Shown here piece by piece: positions 51,249 through 59,515 of a DNA stretch of 64,000 nt. The position numbers and the translations under genes were made by a program. The notes under the pieces were generated by a model that saw only the letters and a list, made by a program, of their open reading frames with translations, did no database searches and was not told the DNA's origin. The DNA is taken from positions 1 to 64,000 of the forward strand of contig NZ_PXZO01000028.1 of NCBI RefSeq assembly GCF_003013475.1. Reading direction: 5' to 3'. Within the stretch, counting starts at the first letter, position 1. The number at the start of each line of letters is the position of its first letter. Origin of the DNA: Brevibacillus porteri. GTDB lineage: Bacteria; Bacillota; Bacilli; Brevibacillales; Brevibacillaceae.

Positions 51249-52181
51249 CTATTTCACTAGCTCTTCCAGCTCAGAAGGTGCAAAGCCTTTTACCGCTTTA
51301 TCGCCTACGACTGTTACAGGTACACCCATGAAGCCAAAGCGCTCCACTTCCTCTTGATAGGCACGACTCGTCATAACATCGCGCACTTCAAAGGAAACAT
51401 CTTTTGCTGTCAGCCAATTTTTAACCATGTCGCAATCCACACAGTTTTTCGTCGAGTAGACGATCACTCCCGCAGCTGTCGATGCTTGAGAAGCTGTCAG
51501 CATATTACGGACAATCGCATACGAGCGCTGGGAAGCCAGCTTGGTAAATTCCACGAAGTTTACATGCGCGGAGCCGTCTGCTTTATCCGACATCGAACGA
51601 ACAACGACAAACGACACGCCATTCATCGCACATACTTGTCCGACAGATGCCCCTTCCATTTCGGTACAATGTGCTGCGAATTGCTCATACAGCCATTGCA
51701 CCTTTTCCCGACTGGCAACGAACTGGTCGCCGGACAAGATACGCCCGCTCACTACTTGAACTCCCGCTTCCAGCTCCTTGCCCGCATCGATCGCTTGCTG
51801 CATCAGCCCAGCATCCGCTTGCCAAGTCCATTGCTCTGTAAACGGTATCTGTCCTGGCTCAAAGCCAAGCGGTGTCACATCAATGTCATGTTGGATGCAA
51901 TCCGTCGAAACGACAATGTCACCAATATTTAATTCAGGGTGAACAGCTCCTGCCACACCTGTGAAAATGACACGTTCTACTTGGAATGAATCGATGAGGA
52001 TCTGTGTCGTCACGGCAGCATTCACCTTGCCGACACCTGATTTGCACAGCACGACATCCTTGCCTTCCATTTTACCTGTGTAATAGGTAATGCCTGCTTT
52101 GGTCGCAGTAGTCGTCTCTTGCATCGCTTCCAAGTAAAGCGCGATTTCTTCATCCATCGCGCCGATAATTCCGTAACGCAT
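51249..52181 (-). CDS. mtnN: MTA/SAH nucleosidase fused to a glutaredoxin-like domain
   Basis: Residues 1-230 are a complete 5'-methylthioadenosine/S-adenosylhomocysteine nucleosidase: MRYGIIGAMDEEI (catalytic Glu), GVAGAVHPELNIGDIVVS, TEMEGASVGQVC (ribose Glu) and VRSMSDKADG (catalytic Asp). Residues about 235-310 are a glutaredoxin/NrdH-like module with the CVDC redox motif, the cis-Pro GVPVTVVGDKAVKGF and the final helix. MtnN enzymes are normally about 230 aa. The ATG at 52181 follows GGAGG; an upstream frame has no homology. It lies 44 bp downstream of ccpA on the same strand. Confidence 0.92.
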   Translation of the reverse strand: MRYGIIGAMDEEIALYLEAMQETTTATKAGITYYTGKMEGKDVVLCKSGVGKVNAAVTTQILIDSFQVERVIFTGVAGAVHPELNIGDIVVSTDCIQHDIDVTPLGFEPGQIPFTEQWTWQADAGLMQQAIDAGKELEAGVQVVSGRILSGDQFVASREKVQWLYEQFAAHCTEMEGASVGQVCAMNGVSFVVVRSMSDKADGSAHVNFVEFTKLASQRSYAIVRNMLTASQASTAAGVIVYSTKNCVDCDMVKNWLTAKDVSFEVRDVMTSRAYQEEVERFGFMGVPVTVVGDKAVKGFAPSELEELVK

Positions 52182-52225
52182 TTCCCATCCTCCTCTTGCT
52201 GTCAATTGCCTACATCCCTTTGCAA

Positions 52226-53236
52226 TCAAGCTTGCTCGGGCTTAGTGCTCTCCCGATACTCAATTCGATGCGGCAGCAGCACGACATGCTCTTCGACATT
52301 CTCGTTATTCATGTACTTGGTCAACAGGCGCATCGCCACCGCACCAATATCATACATTGGCTGTACGACAGAAGTCAGTCGTGGACGTACCATTTCAACC
52401 AGACGAATATTATCGTGACCAATGACTTCGATGTCACCTGGCACGTTCAGGCCAGAATCTTGAATGGCGTGGATCGCGCCAATGGCCATCTCATCATTCG
52501 CTGCGAAAATCGCCGTTGGCGGATTTTTAAGGGCAAGAAAAGCTTTTGTAGTGGACAAGCCAGATTCATAAAAGTAGTTGCCTGTCGCAATCAGCTCTTC
52601 ATCCAGCTCGATACCCGCATCTTTCAACGCCTTTTTATAGCCTTCATAGCGCATTAACCCTGCCAATGGATCGTTTGCAGGACCCGCGATCATCGCAATA
52701 CGCTTGTGCCCGCGTGAAACCAATGCTTCTGTCGCATCGTATGCGGCTTGGAAATGGTCAATGCTAACCGACGGCAGTACGTTGTCCGCATCGCGAGTCG
52801 CAGCGAGTACAGTCGGTACAGACGTGCTTGTTAATGCCTGCAAATGATCTTCTTTGATTTCTGCGCCCAGGAACAGAAGCCCGTCCACCTGCTTTTCGAG
52901 CAAGGTATTAATGAGCTGCAATTCCTTTTCCATCCGTTGGTCAGAGTTACACAGGATGATGTTGTATTTGTACATGGTAGCGATATCTTCAATCCCTCGC
53001 GCCAATTCGGAGAAAAACAAACTGGAGATATCCGGGATGATGACACCAACTGTTGTTGTTTTTTTGCTAGCGAGTCCACGAGCAACCGCATTTGGTCGAT
53101 ATCCCAAGCGCTCAATCGCAGCCAATACCTTTTTTCGGGTCAAAGGCTTTACGTTGGGATTCCCGTTGACTACGCGGGAAACTGTCGCCATCGACACCCC
53201 CGCTTCTCTTGCTACGTCGTATATAGTAACCGGCAT
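52226..53236 (-). CDS. ccpA: Catabolite control protein A
   Basis: The LacI-family global regulator of carbon catabolite control (336 aa), activated by HPr-Ser46-P. The HTH is [29 protein letters not shown]. The periplasmic-binding-like core contains [24 protein letters not shown], and the sequence around [19 protein letters not shown] and the position next to aroA and acuABC agree with CcpA. The ATG at 53236 (MPVTIYDV) is better spaced from GAGGG than the ATG at 53239. A cre-like site lies upstream. Confidence 0.95.
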   Translation of the reverse strand: MPVTIYDVAREAGVSMATVSRVVNGNPNVKPLTRKKVLAAIERLGYRPNAVARGLASKKTTTVGVIIPDISSLFFSELARGIEDIATMYKYNIILCNSDQRMEKELQLINTLLEKQVDGLLFLGAEIKEDHLQALTSTSVPTVLAATRDADNVLPSVSIDHFQAAYDATEALVSRGHKRIAMIAGPANDPLAGLMRYEGYKKALKDAGIELDEELIATGNYFYESGLSTTKAFLALKNPPTAIFAANDEMAIGAIHAIQDSGLNVPGDIEVIGHDNIRLVEMVRPRLTSVVQPMYDIGAVAMRLLTKYMNNENVEEHVVLLPHRIEYRESTKPEQA

Positions 53237-53268
53237 CATGCACCCTCATTTCCCTATTTTTTGGTTTT

Positions 53269-53282
53269 CATAAGCGTTTTCA
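53269..53282 (-). promoter_or_regulatory. Candidate cre (CcpA-binding) site upstream of ccpA
   Basis: TGAAAACGCTTATG on the minus strand resembles the catabolite-responsive element (TGAAAGCGCTTTCA-like) with mismatches at the 3' end. It is 33 bases upstream of the ccpA start, which would suit autoregulation. Confidence 0.45.
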
Positions 53283-53351
53283 TAAATATATGCACCTATG
53301 ATACGACAAGCCGTATGCCGTTGCAATCGTTTTTGACGGCTTGCGCACCCG

Positions 53352-53660
53352 TTACTTCATAAGTTTGTTCATCGTTTTCAAAAGCTCATCAATTACTTCA
53401 TGATCGCCTTGCTGAATGCGATCCATCACACAGCTTTTCATATGTCCTTCGAGGAGCATTTTCCCAACCGCATTTAGTGCAGATTGCACAGCCGCAATTT
53501 GATTGAGAATGTCGTCGCAGTAGACATCCTTCTCTACCATTCCGCGAATTCCGCGAACTTGTCCCTCTACCCGATTCAGACGGGAGATGAGATTAGACTT
53601 GATTTTATCTGGCCTTTCGGTGGACCGATCAGTCGAGCAGCATTGATGGTTGTCTTCCAT
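53352..53660 (-). CDS. csoR: CsoR-family copper-sensing repressor
   Basis: A small helical DNA-binding protein (102 aa) of the CsoR/RcnR family: LISRLNRVEGQVRGIRGMVEKDVYCDDIL and LLEGHMKSCVMD. The copper ligands Cys-His-Cys of CsoR are at about residues 48, 73 and 77. An extra HQCC motif at the N-terminus could add metal or thiol chemistry. The ATG at 53660 follows GGAGG. No copZ or copA lies beside it, unlike the usual arrangement, so it must act in trans. It could instead sense persulfide (CstR-like), but the His ligand favours copper. Confidence 0.88.
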   Translation of the reverse strand: MEDNHQCCSTDRSTERPDKIKSNLISRLNRVEGQVRGIRGMVEKDVYCDDILNQIAAVQSALNAVGKMLLEGHMKSCVMDRIQQGDHEVIDELLKTMNKLMK

Positions 53661-53736
53661 ATGGCCTATCCTCCTTCACCAATATCAGCACGTAATTCTA
53701 GCTTACTTGGTCGCCAATGGTTCGTCAAATGAGAAA

Positions 53737-53761
53737 GGTCCCCCCGCGCGCAGGAAGGACC
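53737..53761 (-). terminator. Possible weak terminator of aroA
   Basis: GGTCC/GGACC with a G/C-rich loop, followed on the minus strand by TTTCTC; only five perfect base pairs. Confidence 0.4.
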
Positions 53762-53786
53762 CTCAAAACGTAACCGAAAGGTATTC

Positions 53787-54884
53787 TTATGCTTTCGCTG
53801 CCACAATCTCACCTTTGTACAGGCCAGAAGCGAGCAGTTCATCAACGAACTCGTTGAATTGTGGAATGTTCAGCTGTTGCTTTGCATCAGACAGTGCCAC
53901 ATCTGGATCTGGGTGAACCTCTACCATGATTCCATCAGAACCGACTGCGAAGCCTGCTTTTGCGCAAGGCAAGAGCAGATCACGACGACCTGTAGAGTGC
54001 GTCACGTCTACAAACACTGGCAAGTGCGTCTCCTGCTTGAGGAGTGGTACAGCAGAAATATCGAGCGTATTGCGTGTCGCTTTTTCATACGTGCGGATTC
54101 CACGCTCGCACAGCATGACTTGTGTGTTACCTTCGGACAGGATGTACTCTGCCGCGTAGATGAACTCTTCAATCGTAGCAGAGAGGCCACGCTTCAAGAG
54201 GATCGGCTTGTTCACACGACCTGCTGCCTTCAGCAACTCGAAGTTTTGCATATTGCGAGCACCGATTTGGATGACATCGATGTATTTCGTCGCCATCTCG
54301 AGATCTGCTGGCGTCACGATTTCACTGATCGTTACGAGGTTGAATTCATCCCCGATACGCTTGAGGATTTGCAAGCCCTCTTCACCCAGACCTTGGAAGT
54401 CGTATGGCGAAGTACGAGGCTTGTACGCACCACCGCGCAGTGTGCGCAGTCCGCGTTTTGCGTGGTTTTCTGCTACTGCTCTTACTTGCTCGTAGCTTTC
54501 CACGGAGCATGGACCTGAGATAAGAATCGGATTTTTCCCTCCGAACTCAACGCCTTTTACAGTGATAACAGTATCCTCTGCCTTTTTCTTACGGCTAACG
54601 AGGAGTACTTTTTTCTTATCGTCGTCTTGCAGATCTAAGGAAACTTGGAAAATTTGCTTGAACAAATGACGAATCGCATTGTCATTGAAAGGACCTTTAT
54701 TGTTTTCAACGAGCAGATTGAGCATTTGGCGCTCACGCTCTGGGTCAAAACGGTTGCTGCCCTGTTTTTCTTTTTCTTTGCCGAGCTCTTGAACCAAGGT
54801 AGCTCGTTTGTTGATCAATTCAAGAATTTGCAGGTTGATCTCGTCTATCTGCTTGCGCATGGTTTCGATTTGATCGTGTGCCAT
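53787..54884 (-). CDS. aroA: Bifunctional chorismate mutase / DAHP synthase
   Basis: The first enzyme of aromatic amino acid synthesis (365 aa). Residues 1-90 are an AroQ-type chorismate mutase ([26 protein letters not shown]), which serves as the prephenate/chorismate-sensing part in B. subtilis AroA. Residues about 105-365 are a type I-beta DAHP synthase: [40 protein letters not shown] and [14 protein letters not shown]. The ATG at 54884 is used. Position between ccpA and ytxJ is conserved in B. subtilis, where the gene is called aroA. Confidence 0.96.
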   Translation of the reverse strand: MAHDQIETMRKQIDEINLQILELINKRATLVQELGKEKEKQGSNRFDPERERQMLNLLVENNKGPFNDNAIRHLFKQIFQVSLDLQDDDKKKVLLVSRKKKAEDTVITVKGVEFGGKNPILISGPCSVESYEQVRAVAENHAKRGLRTLRGGAYKPRTSPYDFQGLGEEGLQILKRIGDEFNLVTISEIVTPADLEMATKYIDVIQIGARNMQNFELLKAAGRVNKPILLKRGLSATIEEFIYAAEYILSEGNTQVMLCERGIRTYEKATRNTLDISAVPLLKQETHLPVFVDVTHSTGRRDLLLPCAKAGFAVGSDGIMVEVHPDPDVALSDAKQQLNIPQFNEFVDELLASGLYKGEIVAAKA

Positions 54885-54914
54885 CTCTCTCCACTCTCCT
54901 CTTTTTATATAGGG

Positions 54915-54964
54915 ATTTATCGATAAATTAGGGTAATTATAATCGATTCAAACACCCTTGTCAG
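54915..54964 (-). promoter_or_regulatory. aroA promoter with downstream palindrome
   Basis: CTGACA (54959-54964), 17 bases, TATAAT (54936-54941) on the minus strand. A perfect 14-base palindrome ATTTATCGATAAAT (54915-54928) follows, near the expected transcription start. The rest of the 314-base gap 54885-55198 holds the AT-rich upstream region of the FtsA-like gene; I see nothing else in it. Confidence 0.65.
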
Positions 54965-55198
54965 CAGTTTAGCGCCAAAAAGCGCGAAAGTAAATTTTTT
55001 CTGTTTTTTTATCTTTTCAAATTATTCGTCAAACCGAAGAAGATTCCTTGATTCGACAGGATTCTTTCCCTTTTGAATCGAATAGTTTTGGATATATGTT
55101 CTAGCTAAAAGTGATTGTTCCTTTCCGATACAGTCCAAAATCACCGATAAGTATTGTAAAGACTTTTTGAACAACCTCTTACAAGGAGTGACCTACTT

Positions 55199-57355
55199 TT
55201 GTCTGACATCACAGCCCCTGAGCTTATTTTTTCATTAGATATTGGAACGCGCAGCGTCGTCGGCCTGATCGTAGAAACGACCGGCGAGCAGTACCGCGTA
55301 TTGGACTGCGCAATTCGAGAGCATGATGAACGCTCCATGCTCGATGGGCAAATTCACGATATTGTCGCCGTAGCTAAGGTGATTCAACAAATAAAAGAAG
55401 AGCTGGAAGGAAAATATGGCAAACTACATCAGGTAGCGGTCGCTGCTGCCGGTCGGTCATTGCGCACCCGCCGCATTCGTGTGGACATGCCGTTAGCCAG
55501 ACATGCCTTCATCTCTCGTGAAGATGTTGTCGCTTTGGAATTTTCCGCTGTACAGGAGGCCCAAGCCGCATTAGCCCAAGAGCTAAAGGATCAAGACGTC
55601 ACCCGCTATTATTGCGTCGGTTACAGCGTCGTCAATTACCATCTGGATGGCGAGTTGATCGGGAGTCTGATTGACCAGCGGGGTGACATCGCAAGCGCAG
55701 ATGTGATCGCAACTTTCCTTCCACGCGTGGTTGTCGACTCGCTGATTGCTGCTCTGAAACGATGCGATCTGGAAATGCAGGCATTGACACTTGAGCCTAT
55801 TGCGGCGATTAATGTCCTGATTCCCGTGACCATGCGCCGACTGAATATCGCATTGGTGGACATCGGGGCAGGTACTTCTGACGTAGCGCTGACTGAGGAA
55901 GGGGCGATTACCGCTTACGGCATGGTACCTGTTGCAGGTGATGAAATCACGGATGCGCTCATGAACGCCTTTCTCATGGATTTTCCGATGGCAGAAGAAG
56001 TGAAGCGTCTTTTATCCACTGAGGAGTCCGTCACCTTCACCGACATTCTCGGCATAGAGCATACGATAAGCGCTACCGAGGTAACGAGTGCGATTGAAGC
56101 AGACATCCAGCAACTCGCCGATAAAATTGCCTTTAAAATATTGGAGCTCAACGGAAAAGCTCCGCAAGCGGTCATGCTGATCGGCGGCGGCAGCCTCACC
56201 CCTGGGCTTACTGGAAAAGTCGCTCAGGTCTTGAATATCCCTGCCGCCCGTGTTGCTGTCAGAGGCGGCGATGCGATCAAACAGTACGTCGGAGACAATC
56301 CTGCGCTCAGTGGACCTGAGTTCGTAACGCCAGTCGGTATCGCTGTTGCTGCGCGTCGTCATCCGTTGCGCTATGTAACCGTTACGGTTAATGATACTCC
56401 TGTGCGCATTTTCGATTTGCGAAAAATGACGTTGGGTGATGCGCTCATTGCATCTGGATTGGATATCCGCCGTCTGTATGGTCGCCCCGGATTGGCGATG
56501 ACAGTCACCGTAAACGGACGGATGAAAATGATTCCGGGTGGTCATGGGACGGCGCCGGTGATTGAGCGCAACAAAGAGAGCGTCAGTCTCGACACGCCAA
56601 TCAATGACGGGGACCAAATCATCGTAGTAGCAGGTACAAATGGCGATGATGCACGTGTATTTGCCAAAGATTTATTCGATGAGCTAGACACGCTTGAAGT
56701 GATCTGCAATGACCGTCCCTACTCGCTCGGTCCAGTTGTACATGTTAACGGAGCGGTTGCTACTCTCGATACATGGATCTCTGATCGTGCCGAGGTGGAC
56801 ATCCGCCTTCCACGTACTGTCTATGAAGTACTCGAGCTCGCAGAACTGAAAACGTCAGCGGAATCAGGCTTGCGTTTTTCTGTGAATGGACAAGATTATT
56901 CGGTTCCGTCCCGTATGGAGGTGATCGAGCTGAACGGAAGACCAGCAGCTTTGACAGATATCGTCCGAAAAGGTGATGTCCTCGTATATCGGCTAGATGA
57001 AGTCCCTGCCCCTTCCATACAAGATGTCATCCCTTTGGAAGAATGGGTACAGGAGACAATGATCGTACACTTCAATGGTGAACGGGTCGTATTGCCTGTC
57101 GCACAAGTAACGATTACCGTAGACGGAAATGCGGCGAATGCCTCTGATCCCGTGATCGAAGGTGCCGACATCACGGTAAAATCCTCACCTGCGTCTACAC
57201 CTGTGTTTAGCGACGTCTTCCGTTTTGTCGATGTTTCCTTGGAAAAGCCTGACCGTGAGAGTATCTCCGGATTCGTCATGCTCGTCAACGGCGAACAAGC
57301 CAACTTCCAGACAGAATTGAAAAGTGGAGACAAGTTGGAGTTATTCTGGGAATAG
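55199..57355 (+). CDS. FtsA-like actin-fold ATPase with long beta-rich C-terminus
   Basis: A 718-residue protein. Residues about 8-385 form an FtsA/PilM-type actin fold: LIFSLDIGTRSVVGLIVE (phosphate 1), a 1C-like subdomain, ALVDIGAGTSDVALT (phosphate 2, about 219) and VMLIGGGSLTPGL (adenosine, about 325). It lacks the FtsA C-terminal amphipathic helix. Instead residues 390-718 are several beta-grasp or SLBB-like units (VTVNDTPVRIFDLRKMTLGDAL, LNGRPAALTDIVRKGDVLVY, LVNGEQANFQTELKSGDKLELFWE). TTG start at 55199 after AAGGAG. It is monocistronic. True ftsA should be elsewhere, next to ftsZ. Confidence 0.8.
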   Translation: MSDITAPELIFSLDIGTRSVVGLIVETTGEQYRVLDCAIREHDERSMLDGQIHDIVAVAKVIQQIKEELEGKYGKLHQVAVAAAGRSLRTRRIRVDMPLARHAFISREDVVALEFSAVQEAQAALAQELKDQDVTRYYCVGYSVVNYHLDGELIGSLIDQRGDIASADVIATFLPRVVVDSLIAALKRCDLEMQALTLEPIAAINVLIPVTMRRLNIALVDIGAGTSDVALTEEGAITAYGMVPVAGDEITDALMNAFLMDFPMAEEVKRLLSTEESVTFTDILGIEHTISATEVTSAIEADIQQLADKIAFKILELNGKAPQAVMLIGGGSLTPGLTGKVAQVLNIPAARVAVRGGDAIKQYVGDNPALSGPEFVTPVGIAVAARRHPLRYVTVTVNDTPVRIFDLRKMTLGDALIASGLDIRRLYGRPGLAMTVTVNGRMKMIPGGHGTAPVIERNKESVSLDTPINDGDQIIVVAGTNGDDARVFAKDLFDELDTLEVICNDRPYSLGPVVHVNGAVATLDTWISDRAEVDIRLPRTVYEVLELAELKTSAESGLRFSVNGQDYSVPSRMEVIELNGRPAALTDIVRKGDVLVYRLDEVPAPSIQDVIPLEEWVQETMIVHFNGERVVLPVAQVTITVDGNAANASDPVIEGADITVKSSPASTPVFSDVFRFVDVSLEKPDRESISGFVMLVNGEQANFQTELKSGDKLELFWE

Positions 57356-57380
57356 TCTATCCAGCGTCCTTTTTCTCCAT

Positions 57381-57427
57381 GCAAAAAGCCGGATTCACCT
57401 CGCTTATCGGGTGTCCCGGCTTTTTGC
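57381..57427 (+). terminator. Intrinsic terminator of the FtsA-like gene
   Basis: GCAAAAAGCCGG...CCGGCTTTTTGC with an inner CACC/GGGTG stem. Confidence 0.88.
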
Positions 57428-57487
57428 TTTACTCAAGAGCTGTCCGACTTTATTTATCGTCAGCAGCTTTTTTTCCTGTATGAATGA

Positions 57488-57814
57488 TTATGCGTTGAGC
57501 GCCTGGCCAATCGCGTCCTTTGTAATTTTCCAGTGAGACGTGTGCCATTTTACTTCGCCGTCTTCCAGCAAAAAGATTTGTGGGGATTCGTGCTTGATGG
57601 AAAAACGATCCGCTACGGCGTTGGAGACAGGGCGATCCTCTCGTACCAGAATGACCGCAGATTCCACTTGATTGTTCAGCAAATACGCCTGAAACTCTTC
57701 ATAAGCGGACGTACTGATTGGGCAAATCGTGCTATGCTTAAACAAAAGCTTTTTCCCATTTTTCGCTACGAACTCATCCAGTTCTTCAATGGAGTGAAGC
57801 TGTATTTGTGACAT
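57488..57814 (-). CDS. ytxJ: Bacillithiol-system protein YtxJ (DUF2847, thioredoxin-like)
   Basis: A monothiol thioredoxin-fold protein (108 aa). LLFKHSTICPISTSAYEEF holds the CPIS active site (residue about 31), and ESPQIFLLEDGEVKWHTSHWKIT holds the cis-Pro. Found in bacillithiol-producing bacteria and proposed to act as a bacilliredoxin. The ATG at 57814 follows AAGGAG. Its place near aroA and ccpA matches B. subtilis, but the FtsA-like gene is inserted and ytxG/ytxH are absent. Confidence 0.93.
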   Translation of the reverse strand: MSQIQLHSIEELDEFVAKNGKKLLFKHSTICPISTSAYEEFQAYLLNNQVESAVILVREDRPVSNAVADRFSIKHESPQIFLLEDGEVKWHTSHWKITKDAIGQALNA

Positions 57815-57902
57815 GATTCATCTCTCCTTATCTTATGTGCCTATCAGTATACATAAGTCCAAGCAGCAAAGTCTACATTTGCGGTGCAGTGGAGAAATGA
57901 AA

Positions 57903-57932
57903 AAAGAGATACCTCTCTTCCAGGCATCTCTT
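57903..57932 (-). terminator. Intrinsic terminator of the zinc-ribbon gene
   Basis: AAAGAGAT/ATCTCTTT with inner CCT/AGG, followed on the minus strand by TTTTTT. Confidence 0.85.
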
Positions 57933-57937
57933 TATCC

Positions 57938-58336
57938 TTACACCATAATTTTCGTGAGACGTTCGCGTAGCTCCAACATCCATTTTTCATCGCCAAGGGA
58001 CTGCGCCAACAAAAACAGATCCAATAGCTCGTTGACTTTTTCACCAAGTAATTCTCTTACGGTCGAATTCACCTTCTCATTAGCAATCAATACCAATAAG
58101 TTGGATAACTCTGACATTTCTTCGAATTCGACTGCCTGGCGCTGCGGATGTTGGCCCAGTTCCTCCATGAGTGACTTCAAATCATCCTTAATCACATCTA
58201 CCACTTGGGAATGGTCACAGTCTTCGTCCACGCAGACGTGTACAGGTACATTCATAATTTTAACCCGTTTCCGGTACACGACGTTGCGCAGCTCGATCTC
58301 CATTTCGTTCCCGCAGCGGCTGCATCTCTTTTGCAC
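57938..58336 (-). CDS. YgiT-type zinc-ribbon hypothetical protein (132 aa)
   Basis: The N-terminus has RCSRCGNEMEIELRN and VHVCVDEDCDHSQV, two Cys pairs of a zinc ribbon resembling the YgiT/MqsA N-terminal half. The C-terminal 85 residues are acidic and helical, with leucine-rich stretches (LSNLLVLIANEKVNSTVRELL). GTG at 58336 with AGGGG at 8 bases is preferred over GTG at 58345. A promoter (58428-58457) and a terminator make it a single-gene unit. There is no adjacent toxin, so an antitoxin role is not supported. Confidence 0.75.
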   Translation of the reverse strand: MQKRCSRCGNEMEIELRNVVYRKRVKIMNVPVHVCVDEDCDHSQVVDVIKDDLKSLMEELGQHPQRQAVEFEEMSELSNLLVLIANEKVNSTVRELLGEKVNELLDLFLLAQSLGDEKWMLELRERLTKIMV

Positions 58337-58427
58337 GGTGTTCACCCCTATATCTACTTATGTATGCCTCTCATACTATTCGAGAAGCCTCCTTTCAATC
58401 CTGCTAAAGAACAGGTGGTACTTGGTG

Positions 58428-58457
58428 GATATAGAGTCAGATATAGACTAGAGTCAA
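58428..58457 (-). promoter_or_regulatory. Promoter of the zinc-ribbon gene
   Basis: TTGACT (58452-58457), 18 bases, TATATC (58428-58433) on the minus strand. The surrounding bases repeat GATATAGA and AGAGTCA twice. Confidence 0.6.
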
Positions 58458-58532
58458 CATAGTGGAGGAGAAGAAAAAGCACAGTTCTCTTCGACTCTGA
58501 CACGCCAGCATGGGGGGGAACTGTCCGTCTAC

Positions 58533-58626
58533 ACTTAAAAAAGGGGACCGTCGAGCCAAAGCCACCCTACGGGCGGAAGATTCTCAAGGAAGAAGTGTTC
58601 GACAAGCGTGGTCCCCTTTTTTAAGT
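58533..58626. ncRNA. Strongly folded non-coding element (candidate small RNA or palindromic repeat)
   Basis: A perfect 17-bp inverted repeat (58533-58549 / 58610-58626; A6GGGGACC / GGTCCCCT6) encloses 60 bases. These fold further: GTCGA (58550-58554) / TCGAC (58599-58603), then hairpins CCACCCTACGGGCGG and TTCTcaaggaAGAA. The result is a closed two-arm branched structure with terminator-like A and T runs on both sides. In the 454-base gap 58337-58790 I see this element, the zinc-ribbon promoter, an ACAGTTC...GAACTGT repeat (about 58476-58524) and a terminator, but no credible gene. Confidence 0.55.
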
Positions 58627-58737
58627 TCCGACTGGGTAGGCGTTGTCAAGGTCTACGAGCCCTGTGCTTTTTCTTCTCACCAGCTTTGTGCGTTCATCGG
58701 TACCTTTGAAAACTAGCAACAACTTAAACATACTAAA

Positions 58738-58768
58738 AAAGACGATGCTAGCAAGCAGCATCGTCTTT
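58738..58768 (-). terminator. Intrinsic terminator of the small CxxC gene
   Basis: The 12-bp stem AAAGACGATGCT/AGCATCGTCTTT is followed on the minus strand by TTTAGTATG. Confidence 0.85.
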
Positions 58769-58790
58769 CCTTTGCGATCAAACTCCAATC

Positions 58791-59024
58791 TCACGCGTAG
58801 ATAGCGTTTACTTTTTCACAATGCGGACAAACAGCGACTTTCCCTGCTTTTCCGTCTTCATCTTCTACACGATAGCCAGTAATTTGCTCGGAAAAACAAA
58901 ACAGACATTCTGTATTGAAGTCCATATCGTACTGCGCTTTCCACACAATGGATTTAAAGTCTTCGCCAACATTAATCGTAATTTGGACCAACTCATGCTG
59001 CAGGCTCGATAATGATCTTTGCAT
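58791..59024 (-). CDS. Small CxxC/CPHC zinc-binding hypothetical protein (77 aa)
   Basis: The second half carries ECLFCFSEQITGY and VAVCPHCEKVNAIYA, a likely four-Cys zinc site split by about 25 residues. The first half is amphipathic with no signal peptide. The ATG at 59024 follows AGGATG at 8 bases; a GTG immediately upstream is less likely. It is a monocistronic gene with its own terminator. Family not recognised. Confidence 0.72.
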   Translation of the reverse strand: MQRSLSSLQHELVQITINVGEDFKSIVWKAQYDMDFNTECLFCFSEQITGYRVEDEDGKAGKVAVCPHCEKVNAIYA

Positions 59025-59249
59025 CACATAAACATCCTTTCATACTTGCAAAGTCTTTTGGTATCCTCTAGCTTTTCCTGCTTTTCAGAATAATAAACAT
59101 CGAGAACTGCAAGAGTATGAAAAAGAGAGATTCCCCAAACAATTTTCTTAAAAATGGGCGGATGCCCGGTTCGGTCCTATGCGATCACCCATATGTTGTA
59201 GATGTAAGCACAAGAGGCTTAACACACATATGAGGAGGATGTTTATTCG

Positions 59250-59342
59250 ATGAGCGGCATCTTTAATGGAGAATTCGACGGCTTCACTCTGGTTTTGATT
59301 CTTTTCATCCTGCTGGTTATTATCGGGTGCAGCTGCGACTAA
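59250..59342 (+). CDS. YjcZ-family sporulation mini-protein (30 aa)
   Basis: A tiny one-helix peptide: MSGIFNGEFDGFTLVLILFI, then LLVIIGCSCD. The head resembles the peptide at 24993 (SLFNGGFNG), the helix spans about residues 12-25, and the tail has two Cys instead of GDD. The ATG at 59250 follows GAGGAGG. The family is expressed late in sporulation. It was too short for automated frame listing, which makes omission from annotations likely. Confidence 0.78.
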   Translation: MSGIFNGEFDGFTLVLILFILLVIIGCSCD

Positions 59343-59515
59343 TCTTTCTTCCCCGAAGATATAGCCATATTCAGCAGGTCCTTGCATATACATGAAATAC
59401 CGAATCCTTCAAGCGCGTTTCCTCCGCAAGCTACCCTCGCCAGTGGGTAGCTTTTTTCTGTTTGAGTTGTGTACAATGGATATGAATGATATGGAAAGCG
59501 AGGGATCCCCTTCCT

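Noticed and set aside
57938-58336. Toxin-antitoxin system around the YgiT-like zinc ribbon
   Set aside because: No adjacent MqsR or RelE-like toxin, and the gene is monocistronic with its own promoter and terminator.
58510-58716. 68-codon frame running through the folded element
   Set aside because: It crosses the perfect inverted repeat and has no recognisable protein features; the ATG lies in a poly-G run that is part of another repeat.
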